27,799 nt of DNA from CAZWSE01 sp964636575 (GTDB lineage: Bacteria > Pseudomonadota > Alphaproteobacteria > Rhodobacterales > Rhodobacteraceae): NCBI GenBank assembly GCA_964636575.1, contig CAZWSE010000045.1:1-27799 (forward strand), read 5' to 3'. Every line of letters begins with the position of its first letter. The first letter of the stretch is position 1. The position numbers were made by a program, and so were the translations under genes. Positions 1 through 7,169 of the stretch are shown piece after piece. The notes beneath the pieces were generated by a model. It was not told where the DNA came from and did not search any database. It was given only the letters and a program-made list of their open reading frames with translations.

Positions 1-660
1 GGCCAGCACCATGACCGGCATGATCATCTGTTGCAGTTGCACTTTGAAGGACGCCCAATCGGTCACCACATGGGTGGTGTCATAGATCGACGGGAACCAG
101 CCCAAGTGGACCGAGAAGATCACGATGACCAGCACCCCTGAAAAGAACGGCGGGATCGAGAACCCGATCATTGAGATGAACGTGCCTGCTTGGTCAAAGA
201 CCGAATACTGTTTGTAGGCTGAATAAATCCCGATGGGCAGCGCGATCAGGATGCCCACGATATAGGACATGCCCACCACCCAAAGCGTTTGTGGCATCCG
301 TTGTAGCACGATGTCCATGACAGGGCTGCGGGTCTGCCAGCTGATCACGCGCAGCTGACCTTGGTAGAGCGATGTGTCGGGCAGCCAGCCAAAGAGAAAG
401 CTGTCGCGCGTCAGGTAGTCGATGAAAATCGACGGCTCTATGATGAAGAACTGGATCAGCCATTTGTAGTATTGCACGTGCAGCGGCTGGCCGAGGCCCA
501 GTGCTTCGCGCATCTTTTGTTTGACTTCGGGCGGCACCGTCAGCGGCACCTGCGCCATCGGATCCCCCGGTGCGAGTTGTAGAAGGGAAAAGATAGCAAG
601 GCTGATCAGCAGAAGCGTCGGGATAGAAAAGAACAGTCGCCGGATGGTGAATGTCAGCAT
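1..660 (-). CDS. Peptide-type ABC transporter permease, DppB-like (3' end outside window)
   Basis: Inner-membrane permease subunit of a peptide/nickel-class ABC importer. Reading the minus strand from the ATG at 658-660 gives 220 uninterrupted codons to the window edge. The N-terminus MLTFTIRRLFFSIPTLLLIS is the usual first membrane helix of DppB/OppB proteins, followed by the family's LAPGDP motif near residue 30 and further hydrophobic segments around residues 130-150 and 160-185. Family members are about 310-340 residues, so roughly the last third is missing. It lies 83 bases downstream of the binding-protein gene on the same strand, which fits an SBP-permease operon; the second permease (DppC-like) is presumably beyond the window's left edge. 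The substrate cannot be read from this subunit. A TAA overlaps the start (TAAATG). Confidence 0.9.
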   Translation of the reverse strand, partial: MLTFTIRRLFFSIPTLLLISLAIFSLLQLAPGDPMAQVPLTVPPEVKQKMREALGLGQPLHVQYYKWLIQFFIIEPSIFIDYLTRDSFLFGWLPDTSLYQGQLRVISWQTRSPVMDIVLQRMPQTLWVVGMSYIVGILIALPIGIYSAYKQYSVFDQAGTFISMIGFSIPPFFSGVLVIVIFSVHLGWFPSIYDTTHVVTDWASFKVQLQQMIMPVMVLA

Positions 661-708
661 TTATGGCGCCTTTGCAGATCGGTCTTTTCGGAAGGGTGGT
701 GAGAGGAT

Positions 709-732
709 CGGGCGGAGAATGACCTCCGCCCG
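709..732 (-). other. Intercistronic stem-loop between binding protein and permease
   Basis: The bases 709-717 and 724-732 form a perfect 9-base GC-rich stem (CGGGCGGAG/CTCCGCCCG) with a 6-base loop, just after the stop codon of the binding-protein gene. No T tract follows on the minus strand, so it does not look like a full intrinsic terminator. Stable hairpins in this position in transport operons are known to protect the upstream binding-protein mRNA from 3' exonucleases or to reduce read-through, which would give more binding protein than permease. That role is inferred here. Confidence 0.65.
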
Positions 733-743
733 AAACGTTTTGC

Positions 744-2447
744 TTACTTGATGCGGTACCAGTCAGCTGCGTTCCATAGCTCGGAGTCCCATGTGTTCAG
801 GACAACGCCGCCAAGTGTGACGGAGTGTGCAGATACACGACCACGATCGACCAAAGGTACAATGGTGTAGCTTTCGGAAGTCAGCATGTTGTTCAGCTTT
901 TTGGCGATTTCACCACGCTTCTCAAGCTCGCCTGTGCGGGCCAGCTCGTCGAGCAAAGCGTCATACTCAGGATCGCAGAAGCGGTTGATGTTCTCACCCT
1001 GCCACTGGCTGGATGGCTTTGGCTCGTTGCCGCAACGATACGCCGACAGATAGGCCTGCGGGTCCGTGCCGTCGAAGTTGTTCGCATACATTTCAACGTC
1101 TGCGTAGAACTTCTGGAACGTGTCGGGCGATCCGGGATCACCGCCGAAGAAGACTGACGCATCAAGGTTGCGCAGCTCTGTCTCAACGCCGATCTGGCTC
1201 CACCAGTCTTTGATCAACGCCTGGAAGTCCTGACGGACGGCGTTGGTCGATGTCTGGTACAGGATCGACAGCTTGACGCCGTCTTTGTCGCGCACGCCGT
1301 CACCATCGGTGTCGGTCCAGCCTGCTTCATCCAGCAGAGCTTTTGCGCCTTCGATGTCTTGTGTCAGGCATTCTGTGTTGCCCGATGCATAAAGCGCAGG
1401 GGCAGGCACCAGATCACAGGTCGGACGACCCGCTTGGCCGTAGCCCACTTCGACCAGCAATGGACGGTCGATCGCCATGGAAAGCGCTTTGCGCACTTTC
1501 ATGTCGGACAGGAACGGATGCGGTTCTGCAACCGTGGCCCGTGTTTCTGGCGGCAGGTCTGGCGACGGGTTGGTCAGGTTCATTTCCAAACGCTCAACCA
1601 AGGATCCGAATGCAGAAATTGGCACGCCTTTGCCGCCTTCGGCCATTTTGGCCAAGACGTCTGGTGCAAGCTGCATGTTCCAAGCGTAATCAAATTCGCC
1701 GGTTTCCATTACCGCACGACCCGCAGCCGTTGCATCACCGCCGCCTTTGAAGGTCAGCTTGGCAAACGCAGGCTTGGCCGGATCACGGTAATTCGGGTTG
1801 GCCGACATCTGGATCACGTCGTTCGGGCGGAAATCATCCACAACAAACGGGCCGGTCCCGATGGGGTTAAAGTTCGCTTCTGTACATTCGGGCGCTTTTG
1901 CACCGGTACAATCTGCAAACTGAGCCGCCTGAATAATCGGAGACTGCGCGCCCATGAACGGGCCATACGGGTTTGGTTGTGGCTGGTTGAACGTCACAGT
2001 CACGGTCAGATCATCAACGATCTCAACCGCGGTCACGCCATCAAACTTTGCGCCTTGTGCGCAGCCGCCATCGGGGTTCATGCAGTAATCTGCTGTGAAC
2101 TTGACGTCTGCGGAGGTCACTGGCGAGCCATCGGACCACAGAAGGCCGGACTGCAATTTCCACGTGATTTGGGTCAGGTCCGCAGACACGCCGCCGTTTT
2201 CAACGGTCGGAATTTCTTCGGCCAGATAAGGCACAAGTGCGCCGTTTTGGTCGTAGCGACCAAGTGGTTCGATGACCAGCGATGCAGATTCGAGGTCTTT
2301 CGTACCGCCGGACAGATAGGGGTTCAGGATCGATGGCGCTTGCCAATAGATGATCTTGACCTCTCCGTCTGACCCACGCTCGGCCATGGCGGCCGGTGCG
2401 AATGCGGTGGCAGCAACTGCCCCCATAAGAAGGGTTCTGAGTTTCAT
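744..2447 (-). CDS. Periplasmic peptide-type substrate-binding protein (SBP_bac_5 family)
   Basis: Substrate-binding component of the ABC importer, 567 residues, typical for DppA/OppA-like cluster C proteins (about 500-600). A Sec signal peptide is clear: MKLR, a hydrophobic stretch, and a cleavage site after AMA at residue 22. The mature part begins with the strand KIIYWQAPSILNPYLS and carries the family region around LWSDGSPVTSADVKFT (binding-site subdomain). Eight cysteines occur in spaced pairs (for example CMNPDGGC), suggesting periplasmic disulfides. The start ATG has a strong ribosome site, AAGGAG, 6 bases upstream. It is the first gene of the minus-strand operon with the permease, and is transcribed divergently from the ATPase operon. 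The substrate is unknown; short peptides or acylated amino acids are inferred from the hydrolase neighbours. Confidence 0.93.
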   Translation of the reverse strand: MKLRTLLMGAVAATAFAPAAMAERGSDGEVKIIYWQAPSILNPYLSGGTKDLESASLVIEPLGRYDQNGALVPYLAEEIPTVENGGVSADLTQITWKLQSGLLWSDGSPVTSADVKFTADYCMNPDGGCAQGAKFDGVTAVEIVDDLTVTVTFNQPQPNPYGPFMGAQSPIIQAAQFADCTGAKAPECTEANFNPIGTGPFVVDDFRPNDVIQMSANPNYRDPAKPAFAKLTFKGGGDATAAGRAVMETGEFDYAWNMQLAPDVLAKMAEGGKGVPISAFGSLVERLEMNLTNPSPDLPPETRATVAEPHPFLSDMKVRKALSMAIDRPLLVEVGYGQAGRPTCDLVPAPALYASGNTECLTQDIEGAKALLDEAGWTDTDGDGVRDKDGVKLSILYQTSTNAVRQDFQALIKDWWSQIGVETELRNLDASVFFGGDPGSPDTFQKFYADVEMYANNFDGTDPQAYLSAYRCGNEPKPSSQWQGENINRFCDPEYDALLDELARTGELEKRGEIAKKLNNMLTSESYTIVPLVDRGRVSAHSVTLGGVVLNTWDSELWNAADWYRIK

Positions 2448-2485
2448 TCTTCACTCCTTGTTGGACACGTGATGTGTCTCGTTGC

Positions 2486-2539
2486 GATGCAATTCTTGCA
2501 TCCTATTTCTACTATAAGACGGAGCAGCGTCTGATCAGG
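2486..2539 (-). promoter_or_regulatory. Candidate promoter and operator for the binding-protein operon
   Basis: On the minus strand a TATAGT hexamer (2511-2516) resembles a -10 box; a -35 box at 17 bases (CCTGAT, 2534-2539) is poor. Just downstream, around the expected start point, is a perfect 7-base inverted repeat with a 3-base spacer (GATGCAA at 2486-2492, TTGCATC at 2496-2502). A second dyad (GACAC at 2464-2468, GTGTC at 2474-2478) lies closer to the gene. The placement suggests a repressor site. No regulator gene is in the window. Confidence 0.4.
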
Positions 2540-2577
2540 TGTTCTCTAGCTGACACATGATCGACCTCGCCCCCCAT

Positions 2578-2725
2578 AAGCGAATTTCACTATCGAAACA
2601 GAGTTTTGAGAAATTGCAAGCGTTGTCGCGGGCTTTTCGTGACGCAAGTGGGTTCAACTGCCCTTGGACGCAGCAATCATAGGCACTTTGATTTTTGTGA
2701 CCATGCGTCGCTTTCAAATTCGCTT
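2578..2725. repeat. Perfect 10-base inverted repeat in the divergent intergenic region
   Basis: AAGCGAATTT at 2578-2587 is the exact reverse complement of AAATTCGCTT at 2716-2725, 128 bases apart. The right arm overlaps the direct repeat in front of the ATPase promoter. The rest of the 345-base divergent region (2448-2792) contains no credible gene; a short open frame at 2535-2717 on the minus strand has no ribosome site or recognisable product. Confidence 0.5.
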
Positions 2726-2762
2726 TCAGGCATTTGACACTGTGCGCATCTGAGGGATAGCG
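2709..2762 (+). promoter_or_regulatory. Candidate promoter of the ATPase-hydrolase operon with upstream direct repeat
   Basis: A consensus -35 box TTGACA lies at 2734-2739. A weak -10 (GATAGC, 2756-2761) follows at 16 bases. Immediately upstream CGCTTTCA occurs twice with a 12-base period (2709-2716 and 2721-2728), ending 5 bases before the -35. Direct repeats abutting the -35 are typical activator sites. GCGTCGCT also occurs twice, at 2705-2712 and 2760-2767, bracketing the promoter. Confidence 0.4.
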
Positions 2763-2792
2763 TCGCTGAAACGATTGCTGGGGGCGATACGC

Positions 2793-4622
2793 ATGCTAGA
2801 TCAGACACCAATTGCGCAGATTGATGGCTTGCGGGTTGAATTTCAGACCAAGGACGGCCCTGTTGTGGGCGTCGAGGACGTCTCTTTCGAGATCAATTCC
2901 GGTGAGACTGTCTGTGTTGTGGGCGAATCCGGCTCTGGCAAATCGGTGTCGTCGTTGTCCTTGATGCGTCTTGTCGAATATGGCGGTGGTGACATTGCAA
3001 ACGGCAAGATGCTGTTCAATCGTGAAGATGGCGACAGCCTTGATCTGGCCGGCGCCAGCGTCGATATGATGCGCCATATCCGTGGCAATGAAATCGGCAT
3101 GATTTTCCAAGAGCCGATGACCGCGTTGAACCCTGTGTTTACGGTTGGTCGCCAGATGACCGAAGGTCTGCGTTTGCACATGGGCCTGTCTAAATCGCAG
3201 GCCGAGGACCGTGCATTGGAGCTGTTAAAGCAGGTCCGCATCCCCGAGGCCGAGCGCCGTTTGCAGCAATATCCGCACGAATTGTCTGGTGGTATGCGAC
3301 AGCGCGTTGTCATTGCCATGGCTTTGGCCTGCAAGCCCCGTTTGCTGATCGCCGATGAGCCGACCACTGCTTTGGACGTGACCATTCAGGCTGAAATTCT
3401 GGCCCTTATGGACCGTTTGAAGCGTGAAACCGGCACTGCCGTTATGTTCATCACCCACGACATGGCGGTTGTGGCCCAGATGGCAGACCGCGTTGTTGTC
3501 ATGTTCCGTGGCAATAAGGTCGAAGAGGGCACTGTCGAAGAGATTTTTGAGAACCCGCAGCATCCTTATACCAAGGCGTTGTTGGCTGCTGTGCCCAAGC
3601 TGGGCGAGATGACAGGCACTGAAGTGCCCAGCCCGATGAAGTTGCTCGGCACCGAAGGCCCTGAACCGCAGCCAATTCAGGGCACCGACGAGGTATTGCT
3701 GACTGTCAAAGGGCTAACGACGCGTTTCCCCGTGAAGGGCGGCTTTTTCCGGCGCACCGTCGCCAATGTGCATGCTGTTGAGGATGTGTCGTTTACGATC
3801 AACAAAGGCCAGACCCTAAGCCTTGTTGGCGAATCCGGCTGCGGGAAATCTTCGGCGGGGCGGTCTATTTTGCGGCTGGTCGAGCCGACCTCGGGCCAGA
3901 TCAAACTTGGCGAAACGGATGTGATGCAACTTGATACATCGGGTCTGCGCGATGCCCGTTTGGATATGCAGATGATCTTTCAGGATCCTTTTGCATCCCT
4001 GAACCCGCAGATGCAGTTGGCCGAACAGGTGGCCGAGCCGATGTGGAACTTCCCCGGGACCTTGCAAGCCGGTGAGACGATCCAGTCGCGCATTGAGATG
4101 CTGTTTGACCGTGTTGAATTGCCGCGCAGTTTCATGCGTCGTTATCCGCATGAGTTGTCGGGCGGGCAGCGCCAAAGGGTCGCCATTGCGCGGGCTTTGG
4201 CTTTGAACCCCAAGCTGATTATCGCAGACGAGGCTGTGTCTGCGCTGGATGTGTCTGTTCAGGCTCAAGTGTTGAACCTGATGATGGAATTGCAGGCTGA
4301 ACTGGGCGTGTCTTATCTGTTTATCAGTCACGATATGGCCGTGGTGGAACGCGTTAGCCATCAGGTTGGCGTTATGTATCTGGGCCGTATCGTGGAACTT
4401 GGCCCGCGTGCGCGGGTGTTTGAGAACCCGCAGCATGCCTATACCCAAGCCTTGATGAAGGCCGTTCCGATCGCCGATCCGCGCAAGCGCAAGGACGAGC
4501 GGGATTTGAATTTTAAGCCGATCCCGTCGCCCATCCATCCGATCAGCTACGAGGCCGCCCCGTCTGTTTATGCCGAGGTCGAGCCAGGCCATTTTGTTCT
4601 GACCAGCGAGAGCGGATATTAA
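2793..4622 (+). CDS. Fused double ATP-binding protein of peptide-type ABC importer (DppD-DppF fusion, GsiA-like)
   Basis: Cytoplasmic ATPase that drives the importer; both nucleotide-binding domains of the peptide class are in one chain of 609 residues. The first domain has Walker A GESGSGKS (about 44-51), Q-loop in MIFQEPMTALNP, signature LSGGMRQRV (about 164) and Walker B LLIADEPT. The second has Walker A GESGCGKS (about 346), MIFQDPFASLNP, signature LSGGQRQRV (about 455) and Walker B LIIADEAV. The Ala-Val in place of Pro-Thr in the second Walker B extension is also seen in GsiA-type fusions. Both domains keep the C-terminal helix after YTKALLAAVP/YTQALMKAVP typical of oligopeptide ATPases. 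I chose ATG 2793, with GGGGG upstream; an in-frame TTG at 2775 would add six residues. The gene is first in a plus-strand operon with three M20 hydrolases and is divergent from its binding protein and permease. Confidence 0.93.
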   Translation: MLDQTPIAQIDGLRVEFQTKDGPVVGVEDVSFEINSGETVCVVGESGSGKSVSSLSLMRLVEYGGGDIANGKMLFNREDGDSLDLAGASVDMMRHIRGNEIGMIFQEPMTALNPVFTVGRQMTEGLRLHMGLSKSQAEDRALELLKQVRIPEAERRLQQYPHELSGGMRQRVVIAMALACKPRLLIADEPTTALDVTIQAEILALMDRLKRETGTAVMFITHDMAVVAQMADRVVVMFRGNKVEEGTVEEIFENPQHPYTKALLAAVPKLGEMTGTEVPSPMKLLGTEGPEPQPIQGTDEVLLTVKGLTTRFPVKGGFFRRTVANVHAVEDVSFTINKGQTLSLVGESGCGKSSAGRSILRLVEPTSGQIKLGETDVMQLDTSGLRDARLDMQMIFQDPFASLNPQMQLAEQVAEPMWNFPGTLQAGETIQSRIEMLFDRVELPRSFMRRYPHELSGGQRQRVAIARALALNPKLIIADEAVSALDVSVQAQVLNLMMELQAELGVSYLFISHDMAVVERVSHQVGVMYLGRIVELGPRARVFENPQHAYTQALMKAVPIADPRKRKDERDLNFKPIPSPIHPISYEAAPSVYAEVEPGHFVLTSESGY

Positions 4623-4634
4623 GGGAACCACCAC

Positions 4635-5801
4635 ATGCCAACCCGTTTGAGCCCCAAGGATATCATGTCAAAACTGGTGTCTTTCCCCACTGTGTCGCGG
4701 GATACCAACCTGCCGTTGATCGACTGGGTGGAGGAATACCTGACAAGTCATGGCATCACCGCGCATCGCTGGCCGGACCCTGACCAGCCCCATAAGGCGG
4801 CCTTGTTTGCCCATGTTGGTCCTGAGGTTGAGGGCGCTGTTGTACTTTCCGGTCATACCGATGTGGTGCCGGTTGACGGGCAGCCTTGGGATACGGACCC
4901 ATTTGAGGTCGTTGAACGCGACGGGAAGTACTTCGGGCGCGGCACCTGCGATATGAAAGGCTTTGATGCCATTGCGATTTGGGGCTTGGTTGAGGCCCAT
5001 TATGCGGGTGTGAAGCGTCCCTTGCAGCTGGCGCTGAGCTTTGATGAGGAAGTCGGCTGCACGGGCGCGCCGCCCATGATTAAGGCCATGCAGCCTATTT
5101 TGCCCAAAGGATCCGCCGTTATTGTGGGCGAGCCGTCTAATATGAAAGCGGTCACCGGCCACAAAGGCGGGCAGGGGTTCAAGACCCGTGTTGTTGGCTT
5201 TGAGGTCCATTCGTCAATCATGCACACAGGCGTTTCTGCGGTGCACGAGGCGGCCAAGCTGATTGTCTGGGCCAATGAGGTGAACACCGAGAACATGGCC
5301 AAAACGCCGAATGATATGGCGGCCATGTTTGACCCGCCCTACACGAACGCCCATGTGGGCACGATCCACGGTGGCACCGCGAACAACATTACGGCCAAGG
5401 AATGCACCTTTGTCATGGGCTTTCGTGTGGTGCCCGGTGAGAACCCCGCAGATTATAGGGATGCCTATTTCGCGAAGGTCGCCGAGGTTGAGGCCGGTAT
5501 GAAGGCGGTGCATCCTGAAGCTCGCATCGAGGTGGAAACGCTTTTTGAAGTGCAGGGATTGCAGCCCGAAGAAAACGGTGAAGCTGAGGCACTGGTGCGG
5601 TCCCTGACGGGTGATAATGCAAGTCACAAGGTCAGCTACGGCACCGAGGCAGGGCAGTTTCAAGAGGCCGGATATTCAGCCATTGTCTGCGGGCCGGGCA
5701 GTATTGCGCAGGCGCATCAGCCGAATGAGTATATAGAGGTGGCTGAGTTTGAGGCCGGCGCTAAGTTCATGCAGCAACTGGTGCAGCGTTTGGCTGCCTA
5801 A
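4635..5801 (+). CDS. argE: M20A metallohydrolase, acetylornithine deacetylase (ArgE) family
   Basis: Zinc/cobalt-dependent deacylase of 388 residues, the usual ArgE length. Metal and catalytic motifs are intact: SGHTDVVPVDG (H74, D76), RGTCDMKGF (D106), DEEVGCTG (E138 catalytic, E139 ligand), GEPS near 175 and the C-terminal GPGSIAQAHQPNEY histidine. ArgE removes acetate from N2-acetylornithine in the linear arginine pathway. However, the gene sits 12 bases after a peptide-importer ATPase and 12 bases before two more M20 enzymes, away from arginine genes. Its real substrate may therefore be an imported N-acyl amino acid. Many alphaproteobacteria use ArgJ for arginine synthesis and keep ArgE-like genes for other acyl amino acids. 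Family assignment is firm; the biosynthetic role is not. Confidence 0.85.
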   Translation: MPTRLSPKDIMSKLVSFPTVSRDTNLPLIDWVEEYLTSHGITAHRWPDPDQPHKAALFAHVGPEVEGAVVLSGHTDVVPVDGQPWDTDPFEVVERDGKYFGRGTCDMKGFDAIAIWGLVEAHYAGVKRPLQLALSFDEEVGCTGAPPMIKAMQPILPKGSAVIVGEPSNMKAVTGHKGGQGFKTRVVGFEVHSSIMHTGVSAVHEAAKLIVWANEVNTENMAKTPNDMAAMFDPPYTNAHVGTIHGGTANNITAKECTFVMGFRVVPGENPADYRDAYFAKVAEVEAGMKAVHPEARIEVETLFEVQGLQPEENGEAEALVRSLTGDNASHKVSYGTEAGQFQEAGYSAIVCGPGSIAQAHQPNEYIEVAEFEAGAKFMQQLVQRLAA

Positions 5802-5813
5802 TAGGGGTTACAT

Positions 5814-6983
5814 ATGCCGATCAAGAACCGCCTTGCTGAAATGCATGCTGAAATCACCGGCTGGCGCAGGCATTTGCACCAGCATCCCGAGCTTTTGTTC
5901 GATGTGCACGAAACGGCTGCTTTTGTTGTTGAGCGGCTGAAGGAGTTCGGTGTCGATGAAATAACCGAAGGCGTTGGGCGCACGGGTGTTGTTGCTGTCA
6001 TCAAGGGTAAGACCGATAGTGCGGGTCGTGTCATCGGCTTGCGTGCGGATATGGATGCCTTGCCGATTCACGAAGCAACGGGGCTGGACTATGCCTCAAC
6101 CGTTGAGGGCAAGATGCATGCTTGTGGTCATGACGGACATACGGCGATGTTGCTGGGGGCTGCCAAGTATCTGGCCGAGACCCGCAATTTTGACGGCACC
6201 GCAGTGATGATTTTCCAGCCTGCCGAAGAAGGCGGCGGCGGTGGGCTTGAGATGTGTAAAGACGGGCTGATGGACCGCTGGAAGATTGACGAAGTCTACG
6301 GAATGCACAATGCGCCAGGGATTGAAACGGGTCAGTTTGCGATCCGGCCTGGTGCTTTGCTGGCCTCTGCCGATGAGTTCGAGATTGTTGTCACTGGCAA
6401 GGGTGGCCACGCTGCTACTCCCCATGAGGCCATCGATACGACCCTTGTGGCGTCCCAAATTGTTGTGTCTTTACAGTCCATTGTGGCCCGAAATGTGGAC
6501 CCTATTCACCGTGTCGTGGTGACCGTTGGCACGTTCAATACCGACAGCAATGCGTCTAACGTGATTGCCCATTCGGTGCGGATGAAGGGCACGGTGCGCA
6601 CGCTTGATCCTGTGTGGCGTACCCGCGGTGAAGAGCGTGTGCGTGCGGTTGCTGAGAACACAGCGGCTGCCTTTGGCGCGACGGCTGAGGTGATTTGGGA
6701 CGCGGGCTATCCGGCGACGATCAACCATGATGCCGAGACCGTCTATGCCGCTGATGCGGCCCGTGCGGTGGCGGGCGCGGTCAATGACACGGTTGATCCG
6801 ATCCTTCCGGCCGAAGATTTTGCCTATATGCTGGAAGAACGCCCCGGCGCCTATATGTTCATCGGCAATGGCGACACGGCCATGTGTCACCACCCGCAGT
6901 ACAACTTTGATGACGATGCTATTCCGGCTGGGTGCAGTTGGTTTGTTGAAATGGTCGAGCAAAGGCTCGCGCAGAAACAGTGA
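5814..6983 (+). CDS. M20D amidohydrolase (hippurate hydrolase / IAA-amino-acid hydrolase type), copy 1
   Basis: Dinuclear-metal amidohydrolase of 389 residues that cleaves N-acyl amino acids. Visible motifs: GLRADMDALPIHE, HACGHDGHTAML (C104 and H106 as metal ligands), FQPAEEGGGG (E138 catalytic, E139), GMHN, GGHAATPHEAIDT in the lid/dimer domain, and MCHHPQYNF near the C-terminus. Start ATG 5814 is preceded by AGGGG at a good distance. It is a close paralogue of the next gene, and both share blocks such as GGHAA and MLEERPGAY. At the position where copy 2 has GGEDFAF this copy has PAEDFAY, a hint of different specificity. A 25-base direct repeat runs across its stop codon. Substrate is not known. 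Confidence 0.9.
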   Translation: MPIKNRLAEMHAEITGWRRHLHQHPELLFDVHETAAFVVERLKEFGVDEITEGVGRTGVVAVIKGKTDSAGRVIGLRADMDALPIHEATGLDYASTVEGKMHACGHDGHTAMLLGAAKYLAETRNFDGTAVMIFQPAEEGGGGGLEMCKDGLMDRWKIDEVYGMHNAPGIETGQFAIRPGALLASADEFEIVVTGKGGHAATPHEAIDTTLVASQIVVSLQSIVARNVDPIHRVVVTVGTFNTDSNASNVIAHSVRMKGTVRTLDPVWRTRGEERVRAVAENTAAAFGATAEVIWDAGYPATINHDAETVYAADAARAVAGAVNDTVDPILPAEDFAYMLEERPGAYMFIGNGDTAMCHHPQYNFDDDAIPAGCSWFVEMVEQRLAQKQ

Positions 6984-7160
6984 GCAAAGGCTCGCGCAGA
7001 AACAGNNNNNNNNNNNNNNNNNNNNNNNNNNNNNNNNNNNNNNNNNNNNNNNNNNNNNNNNNNNNNNNNNNNNNNNNNNNNNNNNNNNNNNNNNNNNNNN
7101 NNNNNATGGTCGAGCAAAGGCTCGCGCAGAAACAGTGAGCAAAGGCTCGCGCAGAAACAG
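6957..7160 (+). repeat. 25-base tandem repeat across a stop codon, with a probably false 100-N gap
   Basis: A 25-base unit beginning GAGCAAAGGCTC occurs twice in tandem (6957-6981 and 6982-7005, the second lacking its last base), covering the last codons and stop of the preceding gene. Then come 100 N (7006-7105). The 55 bases before the gap (6951-7005) are then repeated exactly after it (7106-7160), including six unique bases to the left of the repeat. The simplest reading is that two contigs overlap by 55 bases, so the true sequence has two units and no gap. Each unit holds a small hairpin (GAGC, AAAG, GCTC). Confidence 0.8.
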
Positions 7161-7169
7161 GAGTGAGAT

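Noticed and set aside
1359..2372. 337-codon plus-strand frame opposite the binding-protein gene
   Set aside because: It shows no known motif and overlaps a certain gene with signal peptide and ribosome site.
2535..2717. 60-codon minus-strand frame in the divergent intergenic region
   Set aside because: No ribosome site, no recognisable motif, and it overlies the likely promoters and repeats.
6951..7160. Reading the repeated 55 bases around the first gap as a real duplication or mobile-element target repeat
   Set aside because: The same 55-base length recurs at the second gap, and there collapsing it repairs a gene; a contig overlap explains both.
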